A stretch of DNA of 14,521 nt from DATIJJ01 sp035478795 (GCA_035478795.1 DATIJJ010000097.1:1-14521), one strand, 5' to 3'. Counted from the stretch's first letter, positions 6,184-14,521 are shown. Notes: generated from the sequence alone by a model not told the origin. Program-made: numbers and translations.

Positions 6184-7518
6184 ACCGATTCGGACAATTT
6201 GCATGTCATTGTGGGTCTTGGGCACTCAGGTTATTCTGTCGCCCGTTATCTGAGTCAGAAAGGCATTCCTGTCGCCATGACAGACAGCCGCGCCAATCCG
6301 CCACATCTTGCCGACGTTCGGGAAACTTTTCCAACCCTGTCCATATCGGTCGGCAAACTGGATGAGGTGCTACTCGAAAGCGCGGCAAAAGTCGTGCTGA
6401 GTCCGGGGGTGTCCTTAAAAGAACCTGCCATTGCCCGTGTCGTTTCACGCGGCATTCCAGTGGTGGGTGATATTGAACTTTTTGCTGAAGTTGCTAACGC
6501 GCCAACGCTTGCCATCACGGGGACCAATGCGAAAAGCACGGTGACCACACTCGTCGGTGAAATGGCTAAAAAGGCAAATCTGTCTGTTCAGGTGGGTGGC
6601 AACCTCGGTGTGCCGGCGCTTGATTTGTTGACCGCCTTACCGCCGGATTTATATGTGCTGGAATTGTCGAGTTTTCAGCTGGAAACAACCCGTTCATTGG
6701 CGCCCCGGGTTGCAACGGTTTTAAATATCACGCCGGATCACATGGATCGTTATGCAACACTTCAGGCGTATTGCGATGCGAAACAACGTGTTTATTCCGG
6801 TGCAACGGTGGCTGTTTGCAATCGGGATGATCCGGCAACCGAGTGTACAAGGCGCGTTAAAAGTAAACTGTATTTTACCTTGCAGGCACCGCGCGACAAT
6901 GAATTTGGTTTATTGAAAAAAAACGGGGACGTGTATCTTGCTTTTGAAAATCAGTTATTGATGGCAGTTCGCGAATTGCCTGTGCTCGGGCGACATTATC
7001 AGGCGAATGCGCTGGCGTCACTGGCAGTGGGACATGGCTATGGGTTGCCCATGCAGCCAATGCTGGGGGCGTTAAAACAATTTAAGGGGCTGGCACACCG
7101 TTGCGAGCTTGTGCGTGAACGCGGGAAAGTGTCCTGGTATAACGATTCCAAGGGAACCAATGTCGGAGCGACACTGGCCGCGATTCTTGGATTAGGGCCG
7201 GAAATCAGTGGAAAACTGGTGTTGATTGCGGGCGGTGTCGGTAAAAATGCCGATTTCTCGCCGTTAATTCCTGCGATTCAACAATACGTTAAAACCGTGA
7301 TTCTGATGGGTGAAGCGGCTTCTCTCATGGCAGCCCAATTGGGTGATGGGGTCGAGATTCGTTTTGTGAAATCCATGGAAGAAGCGGTGGCTGTTGCAGC
7401 CTCCGTGACCGTGCCGAATGACAGTGTGTTATTATCTCCGGCATGTGCGAGTTTTGATATGTTTAAAAATTTCGAGCATCGCGGGGAAGTGTTTACGCAG
7501 TGTGTAGAGGCGCTTTAA
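6181..7518 (+). CDS. murD: UDP-N-acetylmuramoyl-L-alanine:D-glutamate ligase MurD
   Basis: MurD is the cytoplasmic ATP-dependent ligase that adds D-glutamate to UDP-MurNAc-L-Ala. Counted from ATG 6181 (445 residues, normal for the family), the features are the N-terminal nucleotide fold VGLGHSGYSVARYL (11-24), SPGVSL (74-79), the ATP loop GTNAKST (114-120), ELSSFQLE (161-168), NITPDHMDRY (182-191), HRCE (306-309), NDSKGTNVGAT (321-331) and the C-terminal SPACASFDMFKNFEHRG (419-435). The ATP loop has Ala where the usual consensus is Gly (GTNGKS). The invariant Lys and Ser/Thr are intact, so the enzyme should be active. A TTG three bases upstream would add one Met, but spacing to the ribosome site favours the ATG. 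Six bases separate it from mraY. Confidence 0.97.
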   Translation: MTDSDNLHVIVGLGHSGYSVARYLSQKGIPVAMTDSRANPPHLADVRETFPTLSISVGKLDEVLLESAAKVVLSPGVSLKEPAIARVVSRGIPVVGDIELFAEVANAPTLAITGTNAKSTVTTLVGEMAKKANLSVQVGGNLGVPALDLLTALPPDLYVLELSSFQLETTRSLAPRVATVLNITPDHMDRYATLQAYCDAKQRVYSGATVAVCNRDDPATECTRRVKSKLYFTLQAPRDNEFGLLKKNGDVYLAFENQLLMAVRELPVLGRHYQANALASLAVGHGYGLPMQPMLGALKQFKGLAHRCELVRERGKVSWYNDSKGTNVGATLAAILGLGPEISGKLVLIAGGVGKNADFSPLIPAIQQYVKTVILMGEAASLMAAQLGDGVEIRFVKSMEEAVAVAASVTVPNDSVLLSPACASFDMFKNFEHRGEVFTQCVEAL

Positions 7519-7539
7519 CCGGTCGACGAGGATTTAATC

Positions 7540-8700
7540 ATGCGGAATGCTTACTCATCGCATCGCACCCTGACTTCACCTGTCTTATATGATCGCTGGC
7601 TGGTTTACAGTGTCCTCGGACTCGTCATGCTGGGTTTGATGATGGTGGCATCCGCTGCCATCACGACATCGGATTTGCAATTGCACCAACCGTTTTATTA
7701 TTTTTACAGACAGCTCACGTTTCTCATTCTGGGTGGATTGCTTGGGAGTATCGTCATTCAATTCGATGTTCTTTATTGGGAAAAAATCAGTGGTTTTATG
7801 CTGGTTGCGGTATTGGTGATGCTGGCGCTCGTGCTGATCCCAGGTATCGGTCATGCTGTGAATGGCAGTGCACGCTGGATCGGGTTGGGTGTGTTTTCCA
7901 TTCAGGTATCAGAGCTCGCCAAATTTTCGGTGGTGATCTACATGGCGAGTTATCTGGTGCGACGTAATGAAGAAATCCGGACCGAACTGCGCGGTTTTTT
8001 AAAGCCTCTGTTTTTGCTGGGCGTGATTGCCATTCTTCTTTTGAAAGAACCGGATTTTGGTGCGACGGTTGTGATCATGGCAACAGCGCTTGGCATGCTA
8101 TTTCTGGCAGGGATGCAATTACGGCATTTTTTATTGTTATTGATCGTCGTGTTGCTGGCACTGTCCATTTTAGCCATTTCAGCGCCTTATCGCATGGCGC
8201 GTCTCTCTTCTTTTTTAAATCCATGGACGAATGCATATGGCAGCGGGTATCAGTTAACCCAGTCACTGATTGCATTTGGACGTGGCGGCTGGTTCGGCCA
8301 GGGTCTCGGTCATGGTATTCAGAAACTGTTTTATTTACCGGAAGCGCATACCGATTTTTTGTTTGCCGTGATCGCCGAAGAATTGGGTGTGGTGGGAATG
8401 CTGGTTGTTATCTTTTTATTTTCCTTGCTGGTCTCACGCATTTTTTTGATTGGACGCGCAGCGCAAAAAACGGGTCGCCATTTTGCCGGTTTTATCGCGT
8501 ATGGTTTTGGATTATGGATTGCGCTTCAATTCACCGTGAGCATTGGCGTGAATTGCGGGATGTTGCCGACGAAGGGTTTAACCTTGCCACTGGTCAGTTA
8601 TGGCGGCAGCAGCATGTTGGTCAATTGCATCGTCATCGCATTGCTGATGCGTATTGATTATGAAAATCGCAGGATGAAATCGGGATTGCGCGATGAGTGA
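7540..8700 (+). CDS. ftsW: Septal peptidoglycan polymerase FtsW (SEDS family)
   Basis: FtsW is the inner-membrane SEDS glycosyltransferase that polymerises lipid II at the division site with the transpeptidase FtsI. The 386-residue sequence shows about ten hydrophobic segments and the family motifs NGSARWIGLG (108-117), SELAK (124-128), KEPDFGA (169-175), and PEAHTDFLFAVIAEELG (267-283), whose D272 matches the essential SEDS aspartate. A C-terminal block follows with MLPTKGLTLPLVSYGGSS (341-358). Placement between murD and murG separates it from the related RodA and is the usual dcw order. GAGG at 7528-7531 lies eight bases before the ATG. The last eight bases overlap the start of murG. Confidence 0.97.
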   Translation: MRNAYSSHRTLTSPVLYDRWLVYSVLGLVMLGLMMVASAAITTSDLQLHQPFYYFYRQLTFLILGGLLGSIVIQFDVLYWEKISGFMLVAVLVMLALVLIPGIGHAVNGSARWIGLGVFSIQVSELAKFSVVIYMASYLVRRNEEIRTELRGFLKPLFLLGVIAILLLKEPDFGATVVIMATALGMLFLAGMQLRHFLLLLIVVLLALSILAISAPYRMARLSSFLNPWTNAYGSGYQLTQSLIAFGRGGWFGQGLGHGIQKLFYLPEAHTDFLFAVIAEELGVVGMLVVIFLFSLLVSRIFLIGRAAQKTGRHFAGFIAYGFGLWIALQFTVSIGVNCGMLPTKGLTLPLVSYGGSSMLVNCIVIALLMRIDYENRRMKSGLRDE

Positions 8701-9763
8701 ACTGAAACGGGTGTTGATCATGGCAGGTGGAACCGGTGGTCACGTGTTTCCGGGACTCGCGGTGGCAGCGCGTTTAAAAAAAGAAAATATTGAAGTGCAC
8801 TGGTTAGGTACCCGGGCGGGTCTTGAAGCAACACGGGTGCCGGCTGCAGATATTCCCCTGCATTTTATGACCATTTCCGGTGTGCGAGGCAAGGGCATGA
8901 AAACGCTTTTGCTGGCACCTTTCCGCCTGATGATCGCGATCTGGCAGGCGTTTTGTGTGATTCGTCAATTGAAACCGGATGTGGTATTGGGCATGGGTGG
9001 TTTTGCAAGTGGCCCGGGTGGCATTGCAAGCGTGCTTTCAGGTTATCCTCTGATGATTCATGAACAGAATGCAAAACCCGGGACGACGAACAGGTGGCTC
9101 GCGCATTTCGCCAAAAAAGTATTGGAAGGTTTTCCCAATACTTTTTCAAAACGGGAAAAAGTGGTCACGGTGGGGAATCCGATTCGCCACGAAGTGATTG
9201 AGATGCCGTTTGTTCACCGCGGCAATCGGACACCTTTTTCCCTGCTGGTTGTCGGCGGGAGTCTTGGTGCTTCAGCGATGAATCAACTCGTACCGGAAGC
9301 GCTTGCTCTCTTGCCGGAAGCCATGCGCCCGGCCGTTTATCATCAGACGGGTGAAAAACATTATGCGGATACTGTCTCGACGTATGCCCGTTTGGGGGTG
9401 TCTGCGAAAATTGTCCCCTTTATTCAAAATATGGCAGAAGCGTATGCCGTGGCCGACCTGGCACTGTGTCGTTCGGGTGCCCTGACCGTTGCTGAATTAT
9501 GTGCGGTAGGACTGGGTGCCATTCTGGTACCTTTTCCGCACGCCATTGATGATCATCAGACGGCGAATGCGCATTTTATGGCAGATCGGGGCGCTGCCAT
9601 GCTGATTCAACAATCTGCATTAACAGCAGACAAATTAGCTGATATCCTACAGGAATTCATTCAGTCGCCAGCGCGTTGTCAGTGGATGGCAGAAGCAGCT
9701 TCACAATTACGGGTGACGGATGCGGCAGAGAAAGTGTTATCGATTTGCAAAGAGATGTGTTGA
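8693..9763 (+). CDS. murG: UDP-GlcNAc:lipid I N-acetylglucosaminyltransferase MurG
   Basis: MurG is the GT-B glycosyltransferase on the inner face of the membrane that turns lipid I into lipid II. At 356 residues it matches the family length. Motifs are GGTGGHVFPGLA (12-23), GMGGFASGP (100-108), HEQN (123-126), GNPIR (161-165), GGSLGA (188-193), RSGALTVAE (260-268) and PFPHAIDDHQTANA (280-293), which together form the acceptor-side loops and the UDP-GlcNAc site. The start overlaps the ftsW stop in ATGAGTGA, an arrangement typical of translational coupling. No independent strong ribosome site is needed or seen. Confidence 0.98.
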   Translation: MSELKRVLIMAGGTGGHVFPGLAVAARLKKENIEVHWLGTRAGLEATRVPAADIPLHFMTISGVRGKGMKTLLLAPFRLMIAIWQAFCVIRQLKPDVVLGMGGFASGPGGIASVLSGYPLMIHEQNAKPGTTNRWLAHFAKKVLEGFPNTFSKREKVVTVGNPIRHEVIEMPFVHRGNRTPFSLLVVGGSLGASAMNQLVPEALALLPEAMRPAVYHQTGEKHYADTVSTYARLGVSAKIVPFIQNMAEAYAVADLALCRSGALTVAELCAVGLGAILVPFPHAIDDHQTANAHFMADRGAAMLIQQSALTADKLADILQEFIQSPARCQWMAEAASQLRVTDAAEKVLSICKEMC

Positions 9764-9776
9764 TGTTGGGTCTATC

Positions 9777-9790
9777 AGGAGACGCGGGTG
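9777..9790 (+). promoter_or_regulatory. Strong ribosome site supporting a GTG start for murC
   Basis: AGGAG at 9777-9781 lies six bases before GTG 9788. The next in-frame ATG (9806) has no comparable site, so the GTG is preferred. Confidence 0.7.
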
Positions 9791-11212
9791 AGCTGGACAT
9801 TTGAAATGGGTCGAATCAGGCATATCCACTTTATTGGCGTGGGTGGTGTGGGCATGGCGGGTATTGCCGAAGTATTGCTCGGTCAGGGTTATCGTGTTTC
9901 CGGATCGGATCTGGCCGATAATGCACTGACAGAACGGTTGCGCTCCATGGGTGCTACGATTTATCAGGGGCATCAGGAAAGCCATGTGCGGGATGCGGAT
10001 GTCGTCGTGCGCTCGTCTGCCGTTAATATGCAAAATCCTGAAATTCTGGCGGCACGGGAGGCACGCATACCGATTGTGGCGCGTGCGGAGATGCTCGGCG
10101 AACTCATGCGTTTTCGTTACGGGATTGCCATTGCCGGTACCCATGGAAAAACAACGACGACCAGTCTTGTCACCAGCATTCTGGCAGAAGAAGGGGTGGA
10201 CCCGACATTTGTGATTGGCGGACGATTAAATAGCGCGGGCAGTAATGCGCGCCTTGGAACCGGTCGTTATCTTGTCGCGGAAGCGGATGAAAGTGATGCC
10301 TCGTTTCTTTATTTAAAACCCATGATGTCGGTGGTTACCAATATTGATGCCGATCACATGGACACGTACCATAATGATTTTTCCGAATTACGAAACGCGT
10401 TCATTCAATTTTTACATCGATTGCCTTTTTACGGTCTGGCGGTTCTCTGTCTGGATGACCCGGTGATTCATGATCTCCTGCTGGAGGTTTCCCGACCGGT
10501 TGTCACCTATGGACTGACGGACGCTTCGGATTTTTGGGCAAGTGGCATGACCCAGTCAGGCACGCGCACGCAATTTGTTGCCGAGCGTCCGAATGGATTG
10601 AGTCCATTGAATATCACATTGAATTTACCGGGTCGGCATAATGTATTAAATGCACTGGCTGCCATTGCGGTTGCGACAGAATTGAAAATCTCGGATAAGG
10701 CCATTCAAACGGCACTGGATAAATTTGCGGGCATTGGTCGTCGTTTTCAAATTTACGGTGATTTTTCCTTGCAAAATGGCGGTTCTGTCAAATTGATTGA
10801 TGATTATGGCCATCACCCGCGTGAGATTGCAGCGACCTTGCAGGCCGCGCGCCACAGTTGGCCGGAAAGACGACTGGTGATGGTGTATCAGCCGCATCGT
10901 TATACGCGTACCCGGGATTTATTCAATGAATTTTGTGAGGTACTGTCACAACCGGATTTACTGGTTCTCCTTGACACCTATTCAGCCGGTGAAGCACCCA
11001 TTGCCGGTGCGGATGGTGCAACGTTATTTAAAAGCATTCATGAGAGAAAACAACAAAAATCTGTTTTTGTCGAGAAACATCATCAATTGGCCGGCGATTT
11101 GCAAAAAGTGTTGCGTGATGGTGATATTTTGCTGATGCAGGGTGCCGGGAATATTGGTGGATTGGCTTCACATCTGGCAGCGACGGAATTACGTGAGTCG
11201 GTGCCCGTTTAA
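9788..11212 (+). CDS. murC: UDP-N-acetylmuramate:L-alanine ligase MurC
   Basis: MurC is the first cytoplasmic ligase of the stem-peptide pathway, adding L-Ala to UDP-MurNAc with ATP. The 474-residue protein shows the N-terminal Rossmann motif RHIHFIGVGGVGMAGIAE (11-28), SSAV (76-79), the ATP loop GTHGKTTTT (117-125), EADESDASFL (165-174), NIDADHMDTY (185-194), GRHNVLNALAA (282-292), DDYGHHP (338-344), QPHRYTRT (368-375) and GAGNIG (452-457). The start is GTG 9788, supported by a strong ribosome site; ATG 9806 would remove only six residues before the conserved region. It follows murG by 24 bases. Downstream, ftsQ begins after only 24 bases, so the usual murB and ddl are missing here. Confidence 0.97.
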   Translation: MSWTFEMGRIRHIHFIGVGGVGMAGIAEVLLGQGYRVSGSDLADNALTERLRSMGATIYQGHQESHVRDADVVVRSSAVNMQNPEILAAREARIPIVARAEMLGELMRFRYGIAIAGTHGKTTTTSLVTSILAEEGVDPTFVIGGRLNSAGSNARLGTGRYLVAEADESDASFLYLKPMMSVVTNIDADHMDTYHNDFSELRNAFIQFLHRLPFYGLAVLCLDDPVIHDLLLEVSRPVVTYGLTDASDFWASGMTQSGTRTQFVAERPNGLSPLNITLNLPGRHNVLNALAAIAVATELKISDKAIQTALDKFAGIGRRFQIYGDFSLQNGGSVKLIDDYGHHPREIAATLQAARHSWPERRLVMVYQPHRYTRTRDLFNEFCEVLSQPDLLVLLDTYSAGEAPIAGADGATLFKSIHERKQQKSVFVEKHHQLAGDLQKVLRDGDILLMQGAGNIGGLASHLAATELRESVPV

Positions 11213-11236
11213 CGATGTATCAGGGAAGATCACACA

Positions 11237-11971
11237 ATGACTCTGGATCGAGCGCGTAAACGGCAAGTTGATTTTCAGGTTCCCTGGAAGCAGGTGGTCA
11301 AAACGGCATTATTTCTTTTGTTTTTGGCGATCGTTCTTTTTTGTGTTGAAAAAATAAGGGATATGAATGAATTTCCCATCCGTCGCGTCAAAATTTATGG
11401 CGTGAATCATCTGGATGTGCGGGAAACACAGCACATGCTGTTGCCATTCGTCAGCAAGGGTTTTTTTGCGGTGGATGTCTTCGATGTCAGGGAACAACTC
11501 TTGCAAATACCCTGGATATCAGACGTATCGGTCAGGCGAGTCTGGCCGGATGGTGTTCTGATTACGGTGACAGAAAAACATCCTGTTGCGCGCTGGAATG
11601 ATGATCGATTACTGGGGTCGGCGGGTGAAGTATTTAATCCGGCTTCCGGTTCCTTTTCGGCTGACTTGCCGCATTTGATAGGGCCGGAAGGTCAGCAGAT
11701 GGCCGTGTTACAATTCTACTCAAAAATGAGCACCCTGTTCAGCCCGTTGCATTTGAAAATCCGGCGTATTGAATTGAGTCCGTATTTATCATGGGAGATA
11801 GAATTGACCAATGGAATGAAAATGCGCCTTGGATATAAAGATGTCTTGACTCGCGTCAGCCATTTTGTGAAAGTGTATCCAAAAATAGTCGGTGAACGCG
11901 CTGGTGATGTAGACTATGTCGATCTGCGCTATCCAAATGGATTAGCTGTTCGGTGGAAAACTGTCTCATAA
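11237..11971 (+). CDS. ftsQ: Cell division protein FtsQ
   Basis: FtsQ is the bitopic inner-membrane divisome protein that connects FtsB/FtsL and the septal synthase to the early ring. The 244-residue sequence has a basic cytoplasmic N-terminus (1-21), one membrane helix (about 22-38), and a POTRA domain that begins with FPIRRVKIYGVNHLD (46-60). The family hallmark is present: IPWISDVSVRRVWPDGVLI, then VTEKHPVARW (91-120). The beta-rich FtsQ domain follows and ends near DYVDLRYPNGLAVRWK (226-241). Length and ending are normal. It starts 24 bases after murC and ends 17 bases before the preferred ftsA start. Confidence 0.95.
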   Translation: MTLDRARKRQVDFQVPWKQVVKTALFLLFLAIVLFCVEKIRDMNEFPIRRVKIYGVNHLDVRETQHMLLPFVSKGFFAVDVFDVREQLLQIPWISDVSVRRVWPDGVLITVTEKHPVARWNDDRLLGSAGEVFNPASGSFSADLPHLIGPEGQQMAVLQFYSKMSTLFSPLHLKIRRIELSPYLSWEIELTNGMKMRLGYKDVLTRVSHFVKVYPKIVGERAGDVDYVDLRYPNGLAVRWKTVS

Positions 11972-11974
11972 AAC

Positions 11975-11991
11975 GGGAAGAAAAAACTATG
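11975..11991 (+). promoter_or_regulatory. Ribosome site deciding the ftsA start
   Basis: GGGAAG at 11975-11980 lies eight bases before ATG 11989. An upstream in-frame GTG (11953) lies inside ftsQ, and the 12 residues it would add look unlike FtsA. ATG 11989 is preferred. Confidence 0.65.
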
Positions 11992-13221
11992 GCAAAGAAG
12001 CCAAACAAAGATTTAATGGTGGGAATCGACATTGGCACATCAAAAGTCGTGGCCATTGTGGGTGAAGTGACAGCTGACAATAAACTGAATATTGTCGGTC
12101 TCGGCTCGCATCCTTCCCAGGGGTTAAAGCGCGGTGTCGTCGTGAATATCGAATCCACTGTGCAGTCTATCCAGCGTGCAGTCGAGGAAGCGGAATTGAT
12201 GGCGGGTTGTCAAATCTATTCTGCATTCACAGGCATTGCCGGCAGTCATATCAGAAGCATTAATTCACATGGTATTGTTGCCATTCGTGATCGGGAAGTG
12301 ACATCGGTTGATGTGGATCGTGTCATTGACGCTGCAAAAGCAGTGGCTATTCCCGCAGACCAGAAAATTCTGCACATTTTACCCCAGGAATTTATCATCG
12401 ATAACCAGGATTCCATTCGTGAACCCGTTGGCATGGCAGGTGTTCGTCTGGAAGCGAAAGTCCATATCGTGACAGGTGCTGTGAGTGCCGCACAAAATAT
12501 TGTGAAATGCCTGAAGCGCTGCGGTCTTGCCGCGAGCGATATTGTGCTGGAGCAATTTGCATCCAGTCAATCCATTCTGACGGACGATGAAAAGGAACTC
12601 GGCGTTTGCATGATTGATATTGGGGGTGGCACAACAGACATTGCTATTTTCACCGATGGTTCCGTGCGCTATACCGCTGTGATTCCCATCGCAGGCGATC
12701 AGGTGACCAATGATATTGCCATTGCGTTACGCACACCGGCCCGAAATGCTGAAGACATCAAGTTGAAGCATGCCTGCGCATTACAGGAGCTCGCTGATGC
12801 GACGCAAATGATAGACATTCCAACGGCAAATGATCGGTCTTCACGACATATCTCAAAACGTGCACTGGCTGAAGTCGTTGAAGCGCGGTATGAAGAATTA
12901 TTTACATTGGTGGCGGCTGAAATTCGACGCAGTGGTCTTGAAGATCTGATTGCTTCCGGGATTGTGCTGACGGGCGGTGCTTCGAAAGTAGAGGGTGCGG
13001 CCGAACTCGGGGAACGCATTTTCAAGATGCCGGTCCGCATTGGGACACCGATGCATGTCACGGGTCTTTCGGATGTGATTCATAATCCGATTTATGCAAC
13101 CGGTGTCGGTTTGCTGCTTTATGGTATGCAACAGCGTGATACACCGCGCGAGATTATTACCCAGTCCGGCGTGAAAAACCTGTGGGGCAGGATGAAAGGC
13201 TGGTTTCAGGGGAATTTTTAA
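11989..13221 (+). CDS. ftsA: Cell division protein FtsA (membrane anchor of the Z ring)
   Basis: FtsA is the actin-like ATPase that tethers FtsZ to the inner membrane and recruits later divisome proteins. Counted from ATG 11989 (410 residues, close to the usual 420), the sequence shows the first phosphate motif GIDIGTSKV (12-20), the SHMA (1C) region around GCQIYSAFTGIAGSHI (73-88), the second phosphate motif DIGGGTTDIAIF (210-221), the adenosine motif GIVLTGGASKVEG (324-336), and YATGVGLLLYG (369-379). A short amphipathic end, NLWGRMKGWFQGNF (397-410), is the expected membrane-targeting helix. The alternative GTG at 11953 would overlap ftsQ and is not favoured. ftsZ begins 44 bases downstream. 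Confidence 0.97.
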   Translation: MAKKPNKDLMVGIDIGTSKVVAIVGEVTADNKLNIVGLGSHPSQGLKRGVVVNIESTVQSIQRAVEEAELMAGCQIYSAFTGIAGSHIRSINSHGIVAIRDREVTSVDVDRVIDAAKAVAIPADQKILHILPQEFIIDNQDSIREPVGMAGVRLEAKVHIVTGAVSAAQNIVKCLKRCGLAASDIVLEQFASSQSILTDDEKELGVCMIDIGGGTTDIAIFTDGSVRYTAVIPIAGDQVTNDIAIALRTPARNAEDIKLKHACALQELADATQMIDIPTANDRSSRHISKRALAEVVEARYEELFTLVAAEIRRSGLEDLIASGIVLTGGASKVEGAAELGERIFKMPVRIGTPMHVTGLSDVIHNPIYATGVGLLLYGMQQRDTPREIITQSGVKNLWGRMKGWFQGNF

Positions 13222-13265
13222 ATCAATAACGCAAGGCAACGAGTTATCATCAAGGGAGTCATCAC

Positions 13266-14438
13266 ATGTTTGAATTAGCAGAGACAAAGTCACAACAGGA
13301 TGCAGTGATAAAAGTAATCGGAATTGGTGGTGGCGGCGGCAATGCAGTAGAACATATGATGTCAGCATCGATTGATGGTGTTGAATTTATTTGCGCGAAT
13401 ACCGATGCCCAGGCGCTCAATAATTCATCGGCCAATACGGTGATTCAGTTGGGTGATGGCATTACACGCGGTTTGGGTGCGGGTGCCAACCCGGATGTGG
13501 GTCGACGCTCTGCTGAAGAAGATCGTGAGCGCATTAAAGCTGTCCTGGCCGGTGCAGACATGGTCTTTTTAACGGCAGGGATGGGTGGTGGAACGGGTAC
13601 GGGTGCTGCGCCGATTTTCGCACAGGTGGCGAAAGAACTGGGTATTTTGACGGTGGCTGTCACGACCAAGCCATTCTCCTTTGAAGGTAAGGTTCGCATG
13701 CAGGTGGCAGAGCAGGGTATTGCCAATCTGGCACAATATGTCGATTCACTGATTACCATTCCCAATAACAAATTGCTGAGTGTGCTCGGTAAAAATGTCA
13801 CGCTGGTGAATGCATTTAAAGCGGCGAATGATGTATTGCGTGGTGCCGTGCAGGGTATTGCAGAATTGATTACGCGTCCGGGTCTTATTAACGTCGACTT
13901 TGCTGACGTTCGTACCGTGATGTCTGAAATGGGAATGGCCATGATGGGAACCGGTGTGGCATCGGGTGAAGACCGTGCACGTCTTGCAGCGGAAGCGGCC
14001 ATTTCCAGCCCCTTGCTGGAAGATGTTGATATGAGTGGCGCGCGCGGTGTGCTGGTGAATATTACAGCGGGTCTTGACATGTCGATTGGTGAATTTGAAG
14101 AAGTGGGCGATGCGATCAAGAGTATCACTTCTGAAGGTGCGACCGTGGTGGTTGGTACGGTGATTGATCCGGAATTACGTGATGAGATTCGCGTCACAGT
14201 GATTGTCACGGGATTGGGCCGAAAACAGGGCCAGCCTGGATCCGTTAAATTGATTGATTCGACCCGTGCGGATGGATCCATTGATTATCATCAACTGGAA
14301 AAACCGGCTGTGATGCGTCGTCAGACGAATGGGGGTATGCTCCCTTCGAAATCGGCCGCATCGTCGGACGCGGCACAGGAACTGGATTATCTTGATATTC
14401 CTGCTTTCTTGCGACGCAAGGAAGAAGCGGACGCCTGA
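13266..14438 (+). CDS. ftsZ: Cell division GTPase FtsZ
   Basis: FtsZ is the tubulin-like GTPase that polymerises into the cytoplasmic division ring. In the 390-residue protein the tubulin signature GGGTGTGAAP lies at 107-116, preceded by IGIGGGGGNAVEHM (18-31) and ANTDAQAL (44-51). The T7 synergy loop NVDFADVRTVM (209-219) carries the residues needed for GTP hydrolysis. A variable linker (about 319-374) leads to the conserved C-terminal peptide LDIPAFLRRK (376-385), the docking site for FtsA and ZipA. GGGAG at 13253-13257 sits eight bases before the ATG. The gene closes the cluster in this window; lpxC, the usual next gene, would lie beyond the edge if present. Confidence 0.98.
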   Translation: MFELAETKSQQDAVIKVIGIGGGGGNAVEHMMSASIDGVEFICANTDAQALNNSSANTVIQLGDGITRGLGAGANPDVGRRSAEEDRERIKAVLAGADMVFLTAGMGGGTGTGAAPIFAQVAKELGILTVAVTTKPFSFEGKVRMQVAEQGIANLAQYVDSLITIPNNKLLSVLGKNVTLVNAFKAANDVLRGAVQGIAELITRPGLINVDFADVRTVMSEMGMAMMGTGVASGEDRARLAAEAAISSPLLEDVDMSGARGVLVNITAGLDMSIGEFEEVGDAIKSITSEGATVVVGTVIDPELRDEIRVTVIVTGLGRKQGQPGSVKLIDSTRADGSIDYHQLEKPAVMRRQTNGGMLPSKSAASSDAAQELDYLDIPAFLRRKEEADA

Positions 14439-14450
14439 CAGATTTTGTTG

Positions 14451-14521
14451 GCAGACGGCTCTGCTTACGTCGTCCCGCGGCTTGTCCGCGGGATCCAGTC
14501 AGGAAGGTTCTGGATCCCGCG
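14451..14521. repeat. GC-rich nested inverted repeat downstream of ftsZ, cut by the window edge
   Basis: Three hairpins can form: GCAGA/TCTGC (14451-14464, four-base loop); TCCCGCGG (14473-14480) with CCGCGGGA (14486-14493) around a five-base loop; and CGCGGGATCCAG (14487-14498) with CTGGATCCCGCG (14510-14521) around 11 bases. The second and third compete for the same bases. The right arm stops at the last base, so the full element is probably larger, with a second copy of the first hairpin beyond the edge. No T-run is visible in the window. The form fits a dispersed palindromic repeat that could also act as a bidirectional terminator. Confidence 0.7.

Noticed and set aside
13445..14281. Long open frame (278 codons) on the minus strand opposite ftsZ
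   Set aside because: Its product is Ser/Thr/Ala/Pro-rich with no recognisable domain, and it is fully antisense to the certain ftsZ gene; codon bias of ftsZ explains the open frame.

Overview
This window is the middle and 3' part of a bacterial division and cell wall (dcw) cluster, preceded by two unrelated membrane-protein genes. The proteins are proteobacterial in type: MraY is 360 residues with catalytic aspartates at the E. coli positions, MurE carries the meso-diaminopimelate motif DNPR, and FtsQ, FtsA and FtsZ are gammaproteobacterial in form. Two perfect PmrA-type boxes in front of the two unknown genes suggest a Legionella/Coxiella-like gammaproteobacterium (Legionellales) with a Dot/Icm secretion system. 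That placement is inference, because no secretion gene lies in the window.

Layout, all genes on the + strand. Positions 1-92 are a perfect long inverted repeat. Positions 109-141 hold a PmrA-like box and a -10 element. Positions 177-1526 encode a 449-residue multi-pass membrane protein of unknown function. Positions 1592-1625 hold a second PmrA-like box and a TATAAT -10. Positions 1669-3549 encode a 626-residue membrane protein of unknown function with a repetitive, proline-rich tail. A short 55-base gap with a TATAAT element follows, then murE, mraY, murD, ftsW, murG, murC, ftsQ, ftsA and ftsZ (3605-14438). These are tightly packed, with two overlaps and no gap longer than 44 bases. The last 83 bases hold a second, GC-rich inverted repeat cut by the window edge.

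How the genes work together. MurC and MurD add L-Ala and D-Glu to UDP-MurNAc, and MurE adds meso-DAP. MraY transfers the finished pentapeptide precursor to undecaprenyl phosphate (lipid I), and MurG adds GlcNAc (lipid II). FtsW polymerises septal glycan, FtsQ links the periplasmic divisome, FtsA anchors the ring to the membrane and FtsZ forms it. murF, murB and ddl are missing from their usual places (between murE and mraY, and between murC and ftsQ), and ftsL/ftsI are not upstream of murE. The cluster is therefore a reduced or split version of the classical order.

The best lead for something undescribed is the pair of unknown membrane-protein genes. Each has its own PmrA-like box at nearly the same distance from its -10 element, which makes them candidate PmrA-controlled effectors or host-interaction proteins inserted next to a housekeeping cluster.
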